Position numbers and translations under genes: made by a program | The notes under the pieces: generated by a model | The model's input: the letters and a program-made list of their open reading frames with translations, nothing else | Databases searched by the model: none | Told to the model about the DNA's origin: nothing | Assembly (NCBI GenBank): GCA_007125415.1 | Contig: SLDH01000005.1 | Location: forward strand, 1 to 6,448 | Length of the DNA: 6,448 nucleotides | Source: Roseovarius sp. | Lineage (GTDB): Bacteria > Pseudomonadota > Alphaproteobacteria > Rhodobacterales > Rhodobacteraceae | Direction of reading: 5' to 3' | Shown here: one piece after another, positions 1 to 6,271 of the stretch | How positions within the stretch are numbered: position 1 is the stretch's first letter | Layout of the letters: each line of letters starts with the position of its first letter

Positions 1-906
1 CCCGCCGATTGGGTGATGTCGGCCATTGTGGGTGCCGCTGGCCTGCCGCCAGGGCTTGCAGCGCTGGAGCAGGGGGCGACGCTGGCGCTGGCCAACAAGG
101 AATCGCTCGTCTGCGCGGGGCCGCTCCTGATGGAGACCGCGCGTCGGCACGGTGCCCGCATCCTGCCGGTGGACAGCGAACATTCGGCTATTTTTCAATG
201 CCTTGCAGGGCAGGACCGGGCAGGGGTGGCGCGGGTGATCATCACCGCGAGCGGTGGTGCCTTTCGCGACTGGCCGCTCGAGAAACTGGCGCAGGCAACC
301 CTCAAGCAGGCGTCGTGCCATCCTAATTGGGACATGGGGCAGAGAATCACCATCGACTCGGCCTCCATGTTCAACAAGGCTTTGGAACTCATCGAAACAC
401 GGGAGTACTTTGATCTCGAGCCGGATCAGATCGAAGTCATCATTCACCCTGAATCGATCATTCACGCGCTCGTCGGTTATGTGGATGGCGGGTTTCTCGC
501 CCATGTCGGACCGCCGGATATGCGCCACGCCATCGGCTACGCGCTCAACTGGCCCGAGCGGGCGCCTCTGCCGCTAGAGCCGCTCGATCTTGCGCGGATC
601 GGCCAGTTCAGCTTCCGCGCGCCAGACCACGAGCGTTATCCGGCCCTGCGCCTTGCGCGGACCGTGATGGAGATGCGCGGCTTCGCGGGGGCCGCGTTCA
701 ACGCCGCCAAGGAGCGCGCACTGGATCACTTCATTGCCGGTCGGATCGGATTTACCGCCATGAACGGCGTTGTGGAGGAGACATTGGGCCGAATGGCCGC
801 CGAAGGGTGCCTTTCGGAGACGGAAATAACCCTTGATCAGGTGCTGCATGTGGACCATCTGACCAGATCATGCGCAGACATGGTCGTGCAAGAGCAGGCA
901 AGATAA
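1..906 (+). CDS. dxr: 1-deoxy-D-xylulose 5-phosphate reductoisomerase, 3' part (5' end outside window)
   Basis: Dxr (IspC) converts 1-deoxy-D-xylulose 5-phosphate to 2-C-methyl-D-erythritol 4-phosphate with NADPH, the committed step of the cytosolic MEP isoprenoid pathway. The frame is open from base 1, giving 301 residues; compared with about 398 in E. coli, roughly the first 90 residues (most of the N-terminal NADPH-binding fold) lie outside. Numbered from the window edge, the visible family motifs are LANKESLV (30-37), PVDSEH (56-61) with metal ligands D58 and E60, ITASGG followed by FR, HPNWDMGQ, and NKALE with the third metal ligand E129. IHPESIIHALVGYVDGG and the PPDMRHAIGYALNWP stretch follow, then the C-terminal helical domain. 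No frameshift or missing catalytic residue is seen. The TAA stop is 10 bases before rseP, whose Shine-Dalgarno overlaps this stop, so the two genes are probably co-transcribed and coupled. Internal ATGs such as the one at 16 are not real starts. Confidence 0.97.
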   Translation, partial: PADWVMSAIVGAAGLPPGLAALEQGATLALANKESLVCAGPLLMETARRHGARILPVDSEHSAIFQCLAGQDRAGVARVIITASGGAFRDWPLEKLAQATLKQASCHPNWDMGQRITIDSASMFNKALELIETREYFDLEPDQIEVIIHPESIIHALVGYVDGGFLAHVGPPDMRHAIGYALNWPERAPLPLEPLDLARIGQFSFRAPDHERYPALRLARTVMEMRGFAGAAFNAAKERALDHFIAGRIGFTAMNGVVEETLGRMAAEGCLSETEITLDQVLHVDHLTRSCADMVVQEQAR

Positions 907-909
907 GGA
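904..909 (+). promoter_or_regulatory. Ribosome binding site of rseP, overlapping the dxr stop
   Basis: The bases TAAGGA contain an AGGA core with 7 bases between them and the TTG at 917. This fixes the rseP start on a non-ATG codon, and the site includes the dxr TAA stop (904-906), which suggests translational coupling. The next in-frame ATG lies far inside the protein, beyond the catalytic HExxH, so it cannot be the start. Confidence 0.75.
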
Positions 910-916
910 TCAACCC

Positions 917-2269
917 TTGGATTTCGTCAGTTTTCTCCCACAGTTCGGCAGCCTCTTCTTTACGCTGCTTGCCTTCATACTCGCGCTCTCCGTGATCGTG
1001 GCGGTGCATGAATATGGTCACTACATCGTCGGGCGGTGGACAGGCATCAAGGCAGATGTTTTCTCGATCGGCTTTGGCCCGGTGCTTTTCAGCCGGCATG
1101 ACAGACACGGCACGCGCTGGCAGGTCGCGCTCTTGCCCTTCGGCGGCTACGTGAAGTTCAAGGGCGACGAGAACGCGGCCTCCGCCAATACGTCGGACGG
1201 CACGACCACGATGTCACCCGAGGAGCGCCGTCAAACCATGCAGGGCGCGCCGCTCTGGGCGCGCACCGCAACCGTCGCTGCAGGGCCGATCTTCAATTTC
1301 ATCCTGTCGATCATCGTCTTTGCCGGGATCGGCATGTCGCAGGGCCAGTGGGCCGAACCTCTGACCATCGATAAGGTCCGGCCCCTGCCGGTGGAGGGGA
1401 TAACGCTGCAACCCGGTGACGAAGTGCTCGAGATAGAAGGCGTCGCAGTGCCGGCCTTCGAGGCTGCGGAGGGCGGTGCCTTTGGCGATTTCGTGGCCGA
1501 TCTACCACTTGAGCCGCTTCTGGAATACACCGTGCTGCGCGACGGGCGTGAAGCCCGTGTGATGGGGCCGCATCCGCAACCGCCGCTCGCGCGCTCACTG
1601 GCTCCGCAATCGGCGGCCTCGTCGTCGCCCATGCGTGCAGGCGATGTGATCCTGTCGCTCGGCGGCACCGAGGTCGTGGCCTTTTCGCAGCTTGTCGATA
1701 TCGTTGAAGGGTCCGAAGGGCGCCCGCTGGAGACGGTCGTCTGGCGCGGGGGCGAGGTGTTGAGTTTCGATCTCACGCCCAGAAGCACGGATGAGCCGCA
1801 GCCGGATGGCGGCTACAAGACCGTCTATCGCATCGGTATCGCCAGCGGTTTCGCCTTCGAGGCCCAGACCGAGGCCGTGGGGCCGCTGGATGCGGTCATC
1901 GCCGGGGTGGCGATGACTTGGAATGTCATCACAAGCTCGCTTTCAGGGCTTTATCACATGATCACCGGCGCGATCAGCAGCTGCAACATGTCGGGGCCGA
2001 TCGGCATCGCCCAGGTTTCGGGTGACATGGCCAGCCAGGGAGCGGAGAGTTTCATCCGGTTCATTGCCGTTCTGTCCACGGCTGTCGGGCTGCTCAACCT
2101 CTTTCCAATCCCGATTCTGGACGGGGGGCATCTGGTTTTCTATGCCTATGAGGCGGTGTTCCGCAAACCGCCGAGTGAATTGGCCCTGAGGATCCTGATG
2201 ACGGTGGGTCTCGCCTTCATTCTGACCGTGATGCTCTTTGCCGTGTTCAATGATATCTTCTGCCCCTGA
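917..2269 (+). CDS. rseP: RseP-family site-2 (intramembrane) zinc metalloprotease
   Basis: RseP cuts transmembrane segments of anti-sigma factors (RseA in E. coli) and leftover signal peptides within the inner membrane. The protein is 450 residues, the same length as E. coli RseP. The start is TTG at 917, supported by an AGGA Shine-Dalgarno and by the fit of the N-terminus to the family. A first membrane helix (about 13-33) runs into the zinc motif HEYGH (31-35), with catalytic E32. The VFSIGFGP stretch and LLPFGGYVKF, typical of the family, follow. A second helix (about 116-138) contains AAGPIFNFILS. Two PDZ-like periplasmic domains come next; the second is clear around MRAGDVILSLGG. The conserved SGPIGIAQ and NLFPIPILDGGHL follow, with the third zinc ligand D402, then a last helix at about 424-444. 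All catalytic residues are present. Its substrate in this organism cannot be told from the window. Confidence 0.96.
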   Translation: MDFVSFLPQFGSLFFTLLAFILALSVIVAVHEYGHYIVGRWTGIKADVFSIGFGPVLFSRHDRHGTRWQVALLPFGGYVKFKGDENAASANTSDGTTTMSPEERRQTMQGAPLWARTATVAAGPIFNFILSIIVFAGIGMSQGQWAEPLTIDKVRPLPVEGITLQPGDEVLEIEGVAVPAFEAAEGGAFGDFVADLPLEPLLEYTVLRDGREARVMGPHPQPPLARSLAPQSAASSSPMRAGDVILSLGGTEVVAFSQLVDIVEGSEGRPLETVVWRGGEVLSFDLTPRSTDEPQPDGGYKTVYRIGIASGFAFEAQTEAVGPLDAVIAGVAMTWNVITSSLSGLYHMITGAISSCNMSGPIGIAQVSGDMASQGAESFIRFIAVLSTAVGLLNLFPIPILDGGHLVFYAYEAVFRKPPSELALRILMTVGLAFILTVMLFAVFNDIFCP

Positions 2270-2370
2270 CCTTGTGGTGCCGAATCCAATCCAAGGCGCT
2301 GAGAATGCCCTGATTTTGCCACATTGTCTGCCGTAATCCTGCCTGATTCCAATGCCCATTATTGGCCATC

Positions 2371-2379
2371 GGAGGAAGG
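2371..2379 (+). promoter_or_regulatory. Strong Shine-Dalgarno in front of a small ORF
   Basis: GGAGGAAGG is a near-perfect purine-rich ribosome binding sequence ending 8 bases before the ATG at 2388. It is stronger than any site seen ahead of the flanking genes, and no other start codon lies at suitable distance. It is the main evidence that the 42-residue frame downstream is translated. Confidence 0.7.
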
Positions 2380-2387
2380 CGTAGACC

Positions 2388-2516
2388 ATGCAACAGATCC
2401 TCAGCGGACATACGGGCCTCGGCCTGCTGATCAACCTCAACTGGGACCGGATCCTGTATCTGGCGACCCTCGCTGTGGCCCTCATGGCCGGGGCATTCGT
2501 CGGGTCTCACTTCTGA
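2388..2516 (+). CDS. Small single-helix membrane protein, 42 aa, function unknown
   Basis: I do not recognise a named family. The frame runs from ATG 2388 to TGA 2514-2516. The protein starts MQQILSGHTG, continues through the polar and aromatic segment INLNWDRILY, and then has a hydrophobic run from about residue 23 to 39 (LYLATLAVALMAGAFVG) that would make one transmembrane helix. It ends after GSHF. The helix carries small residues spaced as G35xxxG39, a pattern often seen in helix packing. The charged residues are few: D20 and R21 lie just before the helix. A strong Shine-Dalgarno lies 8 bases upstream. It sits 118 bases after rseP and before bamA on the same strand, so a role near the envelope or with RseP or Bam is conceivable but is only guilt by association. 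It could instead be a spurious frame; the ribosome site and a composition unlike random sequence argue against that. Confidence 0.65.
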   Translation: MQQILSGHTGLGLLINLNWDRILYLATLAVALMAGAFVGSHF

Positions 2517-2543
2517 GCATCCTGCGACCCTTCGCCGGATTCC

Positions 2544-2564
2544 GAGCGGCCTCAATGCCGTTTT
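2544..2564 (+). terminator. Weak intrinsic-terminator-like hairpin between the small ORF and bamA
   Basis: CGGC (2547-2550) pairs with GCCG (2557-2560) across a 6-base loop. The stem can be lengthened at its foot by G-U and A-U pairs, and the downstream arm runs straight into TTTT (2561-2564). The stem is short and the T-run is only four bases, so any termination would be partial. It would mark a break between the dxr-rseP-small ORF unit and bamA. Confidence 0.25.
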
Positions 2565-2626
2565 GACAAGCCCCGACAGACACGGTAGTGACAATCCAAT
2601 CGCGGATGGCTGATTGGGTTCGGGGC

Positions 2627-4993
2627 ATGTATATCAAACAATGGCGTTGCCTGGCTCTGGCAGTTGGGGGAAATTGTCGGCGTGCAGGCATCAATGTTGT
2701 CCTCTGCTCAATGCTCATCATCGCGGGCTTTGTCTGGGCCGGTGATGCAACCGCGCAAAGTTACCGTTTCACCTCGGTTGAGATCGAAGGAAATCAGCGT
2801 ATCGAGGCTGGAACGATCCTCAGTTTCGCTGGTATCGCCCGTGGCGAAACGGTGAGCGCGGGACAGCTTAACGAGGCCTATCAGCGCATCGAGGCGAGCG
2901 GGTTGTTCGAAAGCGTGGCAATCGAGCCGCGGGGCAACCTGTTGCGGATCGTCGTGCGTGAGTTCCCGACGATCAACCGGGTTGCCTTCGAAGGCAACAG
3001 AAGCATCAATGATGACGACCTTGCCGGTTTCATCGAGAGCCGGTCGCGCCAGGTATTCAGCCCGACACAGGCCGAGCGGGATGCCGCAATCATCGCCGAA
3101 GCCTATGAACAGAACGGCCGGGTCTCCGCGCGGGTGACGCCGCGGATCATCCGGCGCAGCGACAATCGGGTCGATCTTGTGTTCGAGATTTTCGAAGGAC
3201 GTCAGTCCGAGGTCAATCGCATCGGTTTTGTCGGCAACCGCGCCTATTCCGACAGTCGCCTGCGTCGCGTGATCGAGAGCAAGCAGGCGGGTATCTTCAG
3301 GGCTTTCGTTGCCCGGGATACGCTGGTTGAAGACCGGCTGGAATTCGACAAGCAGTTGCTGACCGATTTCTATCAGGAGCGCGGCTATATCGATTTCCGC
3401 GTCACCGGCGCGATCGCCGAACTGGCACGGGAGCGAGATGCGTATTTCGTGACCTTCAACATCGAGGAAGGACAGCAATTCAGGTTCGGCGAGATCACCA
3501 CCGTCTCCGAGATCGATGGTGCGGAGGCCGAAGATTATCAGGCCACCCTGCGGATACGTCCCGGGGTTGTCTATTCACCCACCCTTGTGGAGAACGCCAT
3601 TGCCCGCATGGAGCGTCTGGCAGTTCAGCAGGGGTTGGACTTTCTGCGGGTTGAGCCGCGTATCCAGCGCAATGACCGTGATCTGACGCTGGATGTCGAG
3701 TTCGTTCTGGCGCAAGGTCCGCGGATTTTCGTCGAGCGGATCGACATCGAGGGCAATACCACCACGCTGGACCGGGTTATCCGCCGCCAGTTCGACGTTG
3801 TGGAGGGCGATGCTTTCAATCCCCGTCAGATACGTCAGGCCGCCAGCCGGATCCGGGCTTTGAACTATTTCAGCAATGTAGATGTCAATGCGCGGGAGGG
3901 TTCCCGGCCTGATCAGGTCATCGTCGACGTGGATGTCGAGGAAACGACCACCGGGAGCCTGTCGTTCGGTGTTTCCTATTCGACCAGCGGCGGTGTGGGC
4001 ATATTGCTCGGCCTGTCGGAGCGGAATTTCCTCGGCCGTGGTCAGCAGCTTACTTTTCAGGTTTCGGCATCCACTGACACCGCCAACTATATCGTCAATT
4101 TTGTTGAACCGTCCTTTCTGGGCCGGGATGTCGAATTCAGCCTTGCCACTTCGTTTCAGGAGACAACCGGAGAGTCGAATGATTTCTATGACAGCATCAT
4201 CGGCCAGTTCCGGCCAAGCCTGACATTCCCGGTGAGCGACAATGGCCGCTTGTCGCTCTTCTACCTGGCGCGTTATGGTGACATGGACAATTATTTCGGC
4301 CAGTTTCGCAATGATAGGTCCACCCTCGTCAGGGAACCAGATGGCATTCTGGCAAAGGAGGCCGCGCAGAAAGGGCTTTTCTCCAGCGCTCTTGGGTACA
4401 ATTACACATTTGACTCTCGGCGTACGGGGCTCAACCCCAATGCGGGTGTTCTTCTGTCGTTCGGACAGGAATTCGCCGGGCTGGGTGGTGATCAGCGCTT
4501 CATCAAGACCACCGGCCGCCTGGTCGGCCAGACACGGGTTTTCAATGAGGACCTCCTGCTCCGGGCATCGCTCGAAGGCGGCGCGCTGCATTTCTTCGGC
4601 GGCGAGGAGAGCCGGGCCATCGACCGGTTCAGGCATCAGATCATCCGCGGCTTCGAGCCGGGCGGGATCGGACCGACCGAAGGTGACGAGCATCTGGGCG
4701 GTAATTTCTATGCAGCCCTCAAACTGGATGCGGAGTTTCCGATCGGCCTGCCTGAAGAATACGGCATAACCGGTGGTGCCTTCTATGATATCGGCGCAAT
4801 CTGGGACGTGGACACCTCCAATGCGGTGGGGCCGATTGCATCGGAAGGATTCAAGGACCGTCATGCCATTGGGGTGTCCATCTTCTGGCAATCACCCTTC
4901 GGTCCGTTGCGGATGAATTTCAGCCGGGCCCTGAAAAAACAATCGGGTGACAAGACGCAGAATTTCGATCTGACGGTAAGATCGGAATTCTGA
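2627..4993 (+). CDS. bamA: Outer membrane protein assembly factor BamA (Omp85)
   Basis: BamA is the core of the BAM complex, folding and inserting beta-barrel proteins into the outer membrane. With the ATG at 2627 it has 788 residues (E. coli 810). A signal peptide has basic residues (K4, R7, R18, R19), a hydrophobic core around 22-38, and probable cleavage after ATA at residue 43. Five POTRA domains follow at about 46-114, 115-192, 194-281, 285-365 and 367-440; four of them open with the recurring pattern of a hydrophobic strand ending in EGN or VGN. The rest is the 16-strand barrel, with the conserved loop-6 motif IRGFEPGGIGP (R674) and a C-terminal beta-signal ending in phenylalanine (FDLTVRSEF). 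The start is uncertain: a GTG at 2588 and an ATG at 2606 are in frame upstream, but they add an acidic, non-signal-like extension and none of the three has a strong ribosome site. The TGA stop shares its A with the skp ATG, indicating coupling to the chaperone that delivers its substrates. Confidence 0.96.
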   Translation: MYIKQWRCLALAVGGNCRRAGINVVLCSMLIIAGFVWAGDATAQSYRFTSVEIEGNQRIEAGTILSFAGIARGETVSAGQLNEAYQRIEASGLFESVAIEPRGNLLRIVVREFPTINRVAFEGNRSINDDDLAGFIESRSRQVFSPTQAERDAAIIAEAYEQNGRVSARVTPRIIRRSDNRVDLVFEIFEGRQSEVNRIGFVGNRAYSDSRLRRVIESKQAGIFRAFVARDTLVEDRLEFDKQLLTDFYQERGYIDFRVTGAIAELARERDAYFVTFNIEEGQQFRFGEITTVSEIDGAEAEDYQATLRIRPGVVYSPTLVENAIARMERLAVQQGLDFLRVEPRIQRNDRDLTLDVEFVLAQGPRIFVERIDIEGNTTTLDRVIRRQFDVVEGDAFNPRQIRQAASRIRALNYFSNVDVNAREGSRPDQVIVDVDVEETTTGSLSFGVSYSTSGGVGILLGLSERNFLGRGQQLTFQVSASTDTANYIVNFVEPSFLGRDVEFSLATSFQETTGESNDFYDSIIGQFRPSLTFPVSDNGRLSLFYLARYGDMDNYFGQFRNDRSTLVREPDGILAKEAAQKGLFSSALGYNYTFDSRRTGLNPNAGVLLSFGQEFAGLGGDQRFIKTTGRLVGQTRVFNEDLLLRASLEGGALHFFGGEESRAIDRFRHQIIRGFEPGGIGPTEGDEHLGGNFYAALKLDAEFPIGLPEEYGITGGAFYDIGAIWDVDTSNAVGPIASEGFKDRHAIGVSIFWQSPFGPLRMNFSRALKKQSGDKTQNFDLTVRSEF

Positions 4994-5553
4994 TGCGTCG
5001 GCTGCTGGCTAGCGTGGCCATTGCCTGCAGCTTGGCCCTGAGCCCGTCGGTGGCTCAGGAAGTCGGCGTTGTGCAGAGCGAGATACTGGTGCTCGATCGG
5101 GACAAGCTCTTTGCGGAAACCCAGCTTGGCCAGTCGCTGAGCGATGCGTACCTGTCGCGGCGCGAGGCGCTGATCGCGCGAAATCGCGAACTCGAGGCCG
5201 AGCTTGAGGCCGAGGAGCTCGAACTGACGCGACTTCGCGAGGAAACCGCGCCGGAAGAATTCCGTGATCTTGCCAATGCGTTTGACGCCAAGGTGCAGAC
5301 CATCCGGCAGGAAAGCGACCGCGCCGTGCGCGAGCTTGAACAGAATCGCGAGCGCGCACCGATCATTTTCATGCGGACGGTCGAGCCGATCCTCGTCGAG
5401 ATCATGCGGGACGCGGGCGGCGTTGTGGTGATGGACGTGCGCAGCGTGCTTCTGAGTGCCGATATCGTAGATATCACCGACCTTGCGATCTCGCGGATTG
5501 ATCAACGGATCGGCGTGGGTCATGAGATTCTCGAGGATGTGCAGGATCCATAG
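4993..5553 (+). CDS. skp: Periplasmic OMP chaperone, Skp/OmpH family
   Basis: Skp-family proteins are trimeric periplasmic chaperones that hold unfolded outer-membrane proteins and hand them to BamA. The 186-residue product starts MRRLLASVAIACSLALSPSVA, a clear signal peptide with likely cleavage before QEVG (residue 22). The mature part has a short strand with ILVLDRDKLF, where the family normally has a V-x-D motif, then a long charged helix (about 50-125, rich in E, R and L, with the repeat ELEAELEAEELEL) that would form the coiled-coil tentacle. It ends with a conserved-looking strand and helix containing GGVVVMD and the SADIVDITD segment. The start ATG overlaps the bamA TGA by one base, with GGAA 5 bases upstream. 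Unlike E. coli Skp, which is basic, my count gives the mature protein about 20 K/R against 37 D/E. Family assignment rests on context, architecture and motifs. Confidence 0.9.
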   Translation: MRRLLASVAIACSLALSPSVAQEVGVVQSEILVLDRDKLFAETQLGQSLSDAYLSRREALIARNRELEAELEAEELELTRLREETAPEEFRDLANAFDAKVQTIRQESDRAVRELEQNRERAPIIFMRTVEPILVEIMRDAGGVVVMDVRSVLLSADIVDITDLAISRIDQRIGVGHEILEDVQDP

Positions 5554-5602
5554 GCTGGCTTGCTCTTGAGGGTTCGGCTTGATACCAGAGCCTTGCGCCG
5601 CG

Positions 5603-5610
5603 AAAGGAAG
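5603..5610 (+). promoter_or_regulatory. Ribosome binding site that decides the fabZ start
   Basis: AAAGGAAG contains an AAGGA core, 6 bases before the ATG at 5615 when measured from AAGGA. It supports ATG 5615 over the in-frame TTG at 5579, which has no comparable site and would add twelve residues not matching the FabZ N-terminus. Confidence 0.7.
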
Positions 5611-5614
5611 CCTC

Positions 5615-6079
5615 ATGACCGAGCAATCGACCACAGCAGATATTCACCGGATCCAACGGCTTATTCCTCACCGTTACCCCTTTCTTCTGGTCGACAAGGT
5701 TGTTGATCTCAATGGGTGCCAGAGCGCCTGCGGCATCAAGAATGTCACCATGAACGAGCCCCATTTCCAGGGGCATTTTCCCGGCAAGCCGATCATGCCC
5801 GGCGTCACCATCGTGGAGGCCATGGCCCAGACAGCGGCGGTGATGGTCGGGGCCCATCTGCAGATGGAAGACAAGCACCTGCTCGTCTATTTCATGTCCA
5901 TCGACAAGTGCAAGTTTCGCCGCATGGTGGTGCCGGGGGATGTGCTGGAAATGCAGATGCAGACGCTGCGCGGCAAGCCGGGTGGCAAGGTCTGGCGCTT
6001 TGGCGGCACGGCCCGTGTCGGCACCGAAACCGCCGCCGAGGCGGAGTTCACCGCGATGATGGATGTGCCGGCGGGCTAG
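5615..6079 (+). CDS. fabZ: 3-hydroxyacyl-[acyl-carrier-protein] dehydratase FabZ
   Basis: FabZ removes water from (3R)-hydroxyacyl-ACP in the cytosolic type II fatty acid elongation cycle. It uses the same hydroxyacyl-ACP pool that lipid A acyltransferases draw on. The 154-residue protein is of normal family length (E. coli about 151). It shows [13 protein letters not shown] (17-29), then [15 protein letters not shown] with catalytic H54, and EAMAQ with catalytic E68 at the start of the central hot-dog helix. Both catalytic residues fall at the same numbers as in E. coli. The later [17 protein letters not shown] segment is also typical. It follows skp after 61 bases on the same strand, with its own good ribosome site. 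In the classical order lpxD would precede it and lpxA would follow; neither is here. Its TAG stop is directly followed by a long inverted repeat. Confidence 0.97.
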   Translation: MTEQSTTADIHRIQRLIPHRYPFLLVDKVVDLNGCQSACGIKNVTMNEPHFQGHFPGKPIMPGVTIVEAMAQTAAVMVGAHLQMEDKHLLVYFMSIDKCKFRRMVVPGDVLEMQMQTLRGKPGGKVWRFGGTARVGTETAAEAEFTAMMDVPAG

Positions 6080-6170
6080 AGTGCTTCCCGATCAGCTTGG
6101 ATCATCTCCGCCTGGTCCTTGCCCCTGCGCGGCTTGGTGGGGGCCGCTTCAGGTTGATCGAGACTGACTC
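6079..6170 (+). repeat. Long imperfect palindrome / RNA hairpin at the fabZ 3' end
   Basis: A 13-base arm (6089-6101, CGATCAGCTTGGA) pairs with 6148-6160 (TTCAGGTTGATCG) with no mismatch if G-U pairs are allowed: ten Watson-Crick pairs and three G-U. Inside it, GCCCCTGC (6121-6128) pairs with GTGGGGGC (6137-6144) around an 8-base loop, using six Watson-Crick and two G-U pairs. Outside it, GAGT (6079-6082) pairs with ACTC (6167-6170) across a symmetric 6+6 internal loop. All five wobble pairs are G-U in a + strand transcript and would be A-C mismatches on the other strand, which points to a structure in the fabZ mRNA tail. There is no T-run, so it is not a standard intrinsic terminator. It may be a 3' stabilising stem, a Rho-related structure or a copy of a dispersed repeat. 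Confidence 0.55.
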
Positions 6171-6194
6171 CAGACCATGTCACACCGATTCGGC

Positions 6195-6215
6195 GGCATC
6201 CCCGCCCGGGATGCC
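6195..6215. terminator. GC-rich perfect 8-bp hairpin in the fabZ/mnmA convergent gap
   Basis: GGCATCCC (6195-6202) and GGGATGCC (6208-6215) form a perfect 8-bp stem with a 5-base loop. Because the stem is perfect it would fold in transcripts from either strand, as expected of a shared terminator between convergent genes. There is no T-run on either side, so termination activity is a guess from position. Confidence 0.3.
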
Positions 6216-6230
6216 CGGGGCATTCAGCAC

Positions 6231-6270
6231 CGGCAGAGGCGAACCCGGTCAGACCCGCCACCTTCTGCCG
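6231..6270. repeat. Inverted repeat abutting the mnmA stop codon
   Basis: CGGCAGA (6231-6237) is the perfect reverse complement of TCTGCCG (6264-6270). The stem can extend by one G-U pair (+ strand) and one G-C pair, leaving a 22-base loop. It lies one base beyond the mnmA stop (6272-6274), the usual place for a 3'-end stem of that gene. The long loop and lack of a T-run make its role uncertain. Confidence 0.3.
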
Positions 6271-6271
6271 C

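Noticed and set aside
2270..2296. Possible rseP terminator, CCTTG pairing with CAAGG
   Set aside because: The stem is only 5 bp with a 17-base loop and no T-run, too weak to call.
2563..2591. Sigma-70-type promoter TTGACA with TAGTGA at 17-bp spacing
   Set aside because: The -35 is perfect but the -10 candidate matches only two of six positions, and a better match (GACAAT at 2590-2595) is 21 bases away. It was kept only as part of a low-interest finding.
2283..2600. Repeated AATCCAAT at 2283-2290 and 2593-2600, with a related CCAAT at 2349
   Set aside because: Two copies of an 8-mer with no regular spacing or symmetry are compatible with chance; there is no link to a known binding site.
3575..4891. 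Long open frame on the - strand opposite bamA (438 codons)
   Set aside because: It lies wholly antisense to the well-supported bamA, shows no family motif, and is the kind of open antisense frame expected from codon bias in GC-rich DNA.
6080..6271. Search for an lpxA remnant, transposase fragment or tRNA after fabZ
   Set aside because: No frame on either strand resembles LpxA hexapeptide repeats or a transposase, and no cloverleaf is visible. Only inverted repeats are present.
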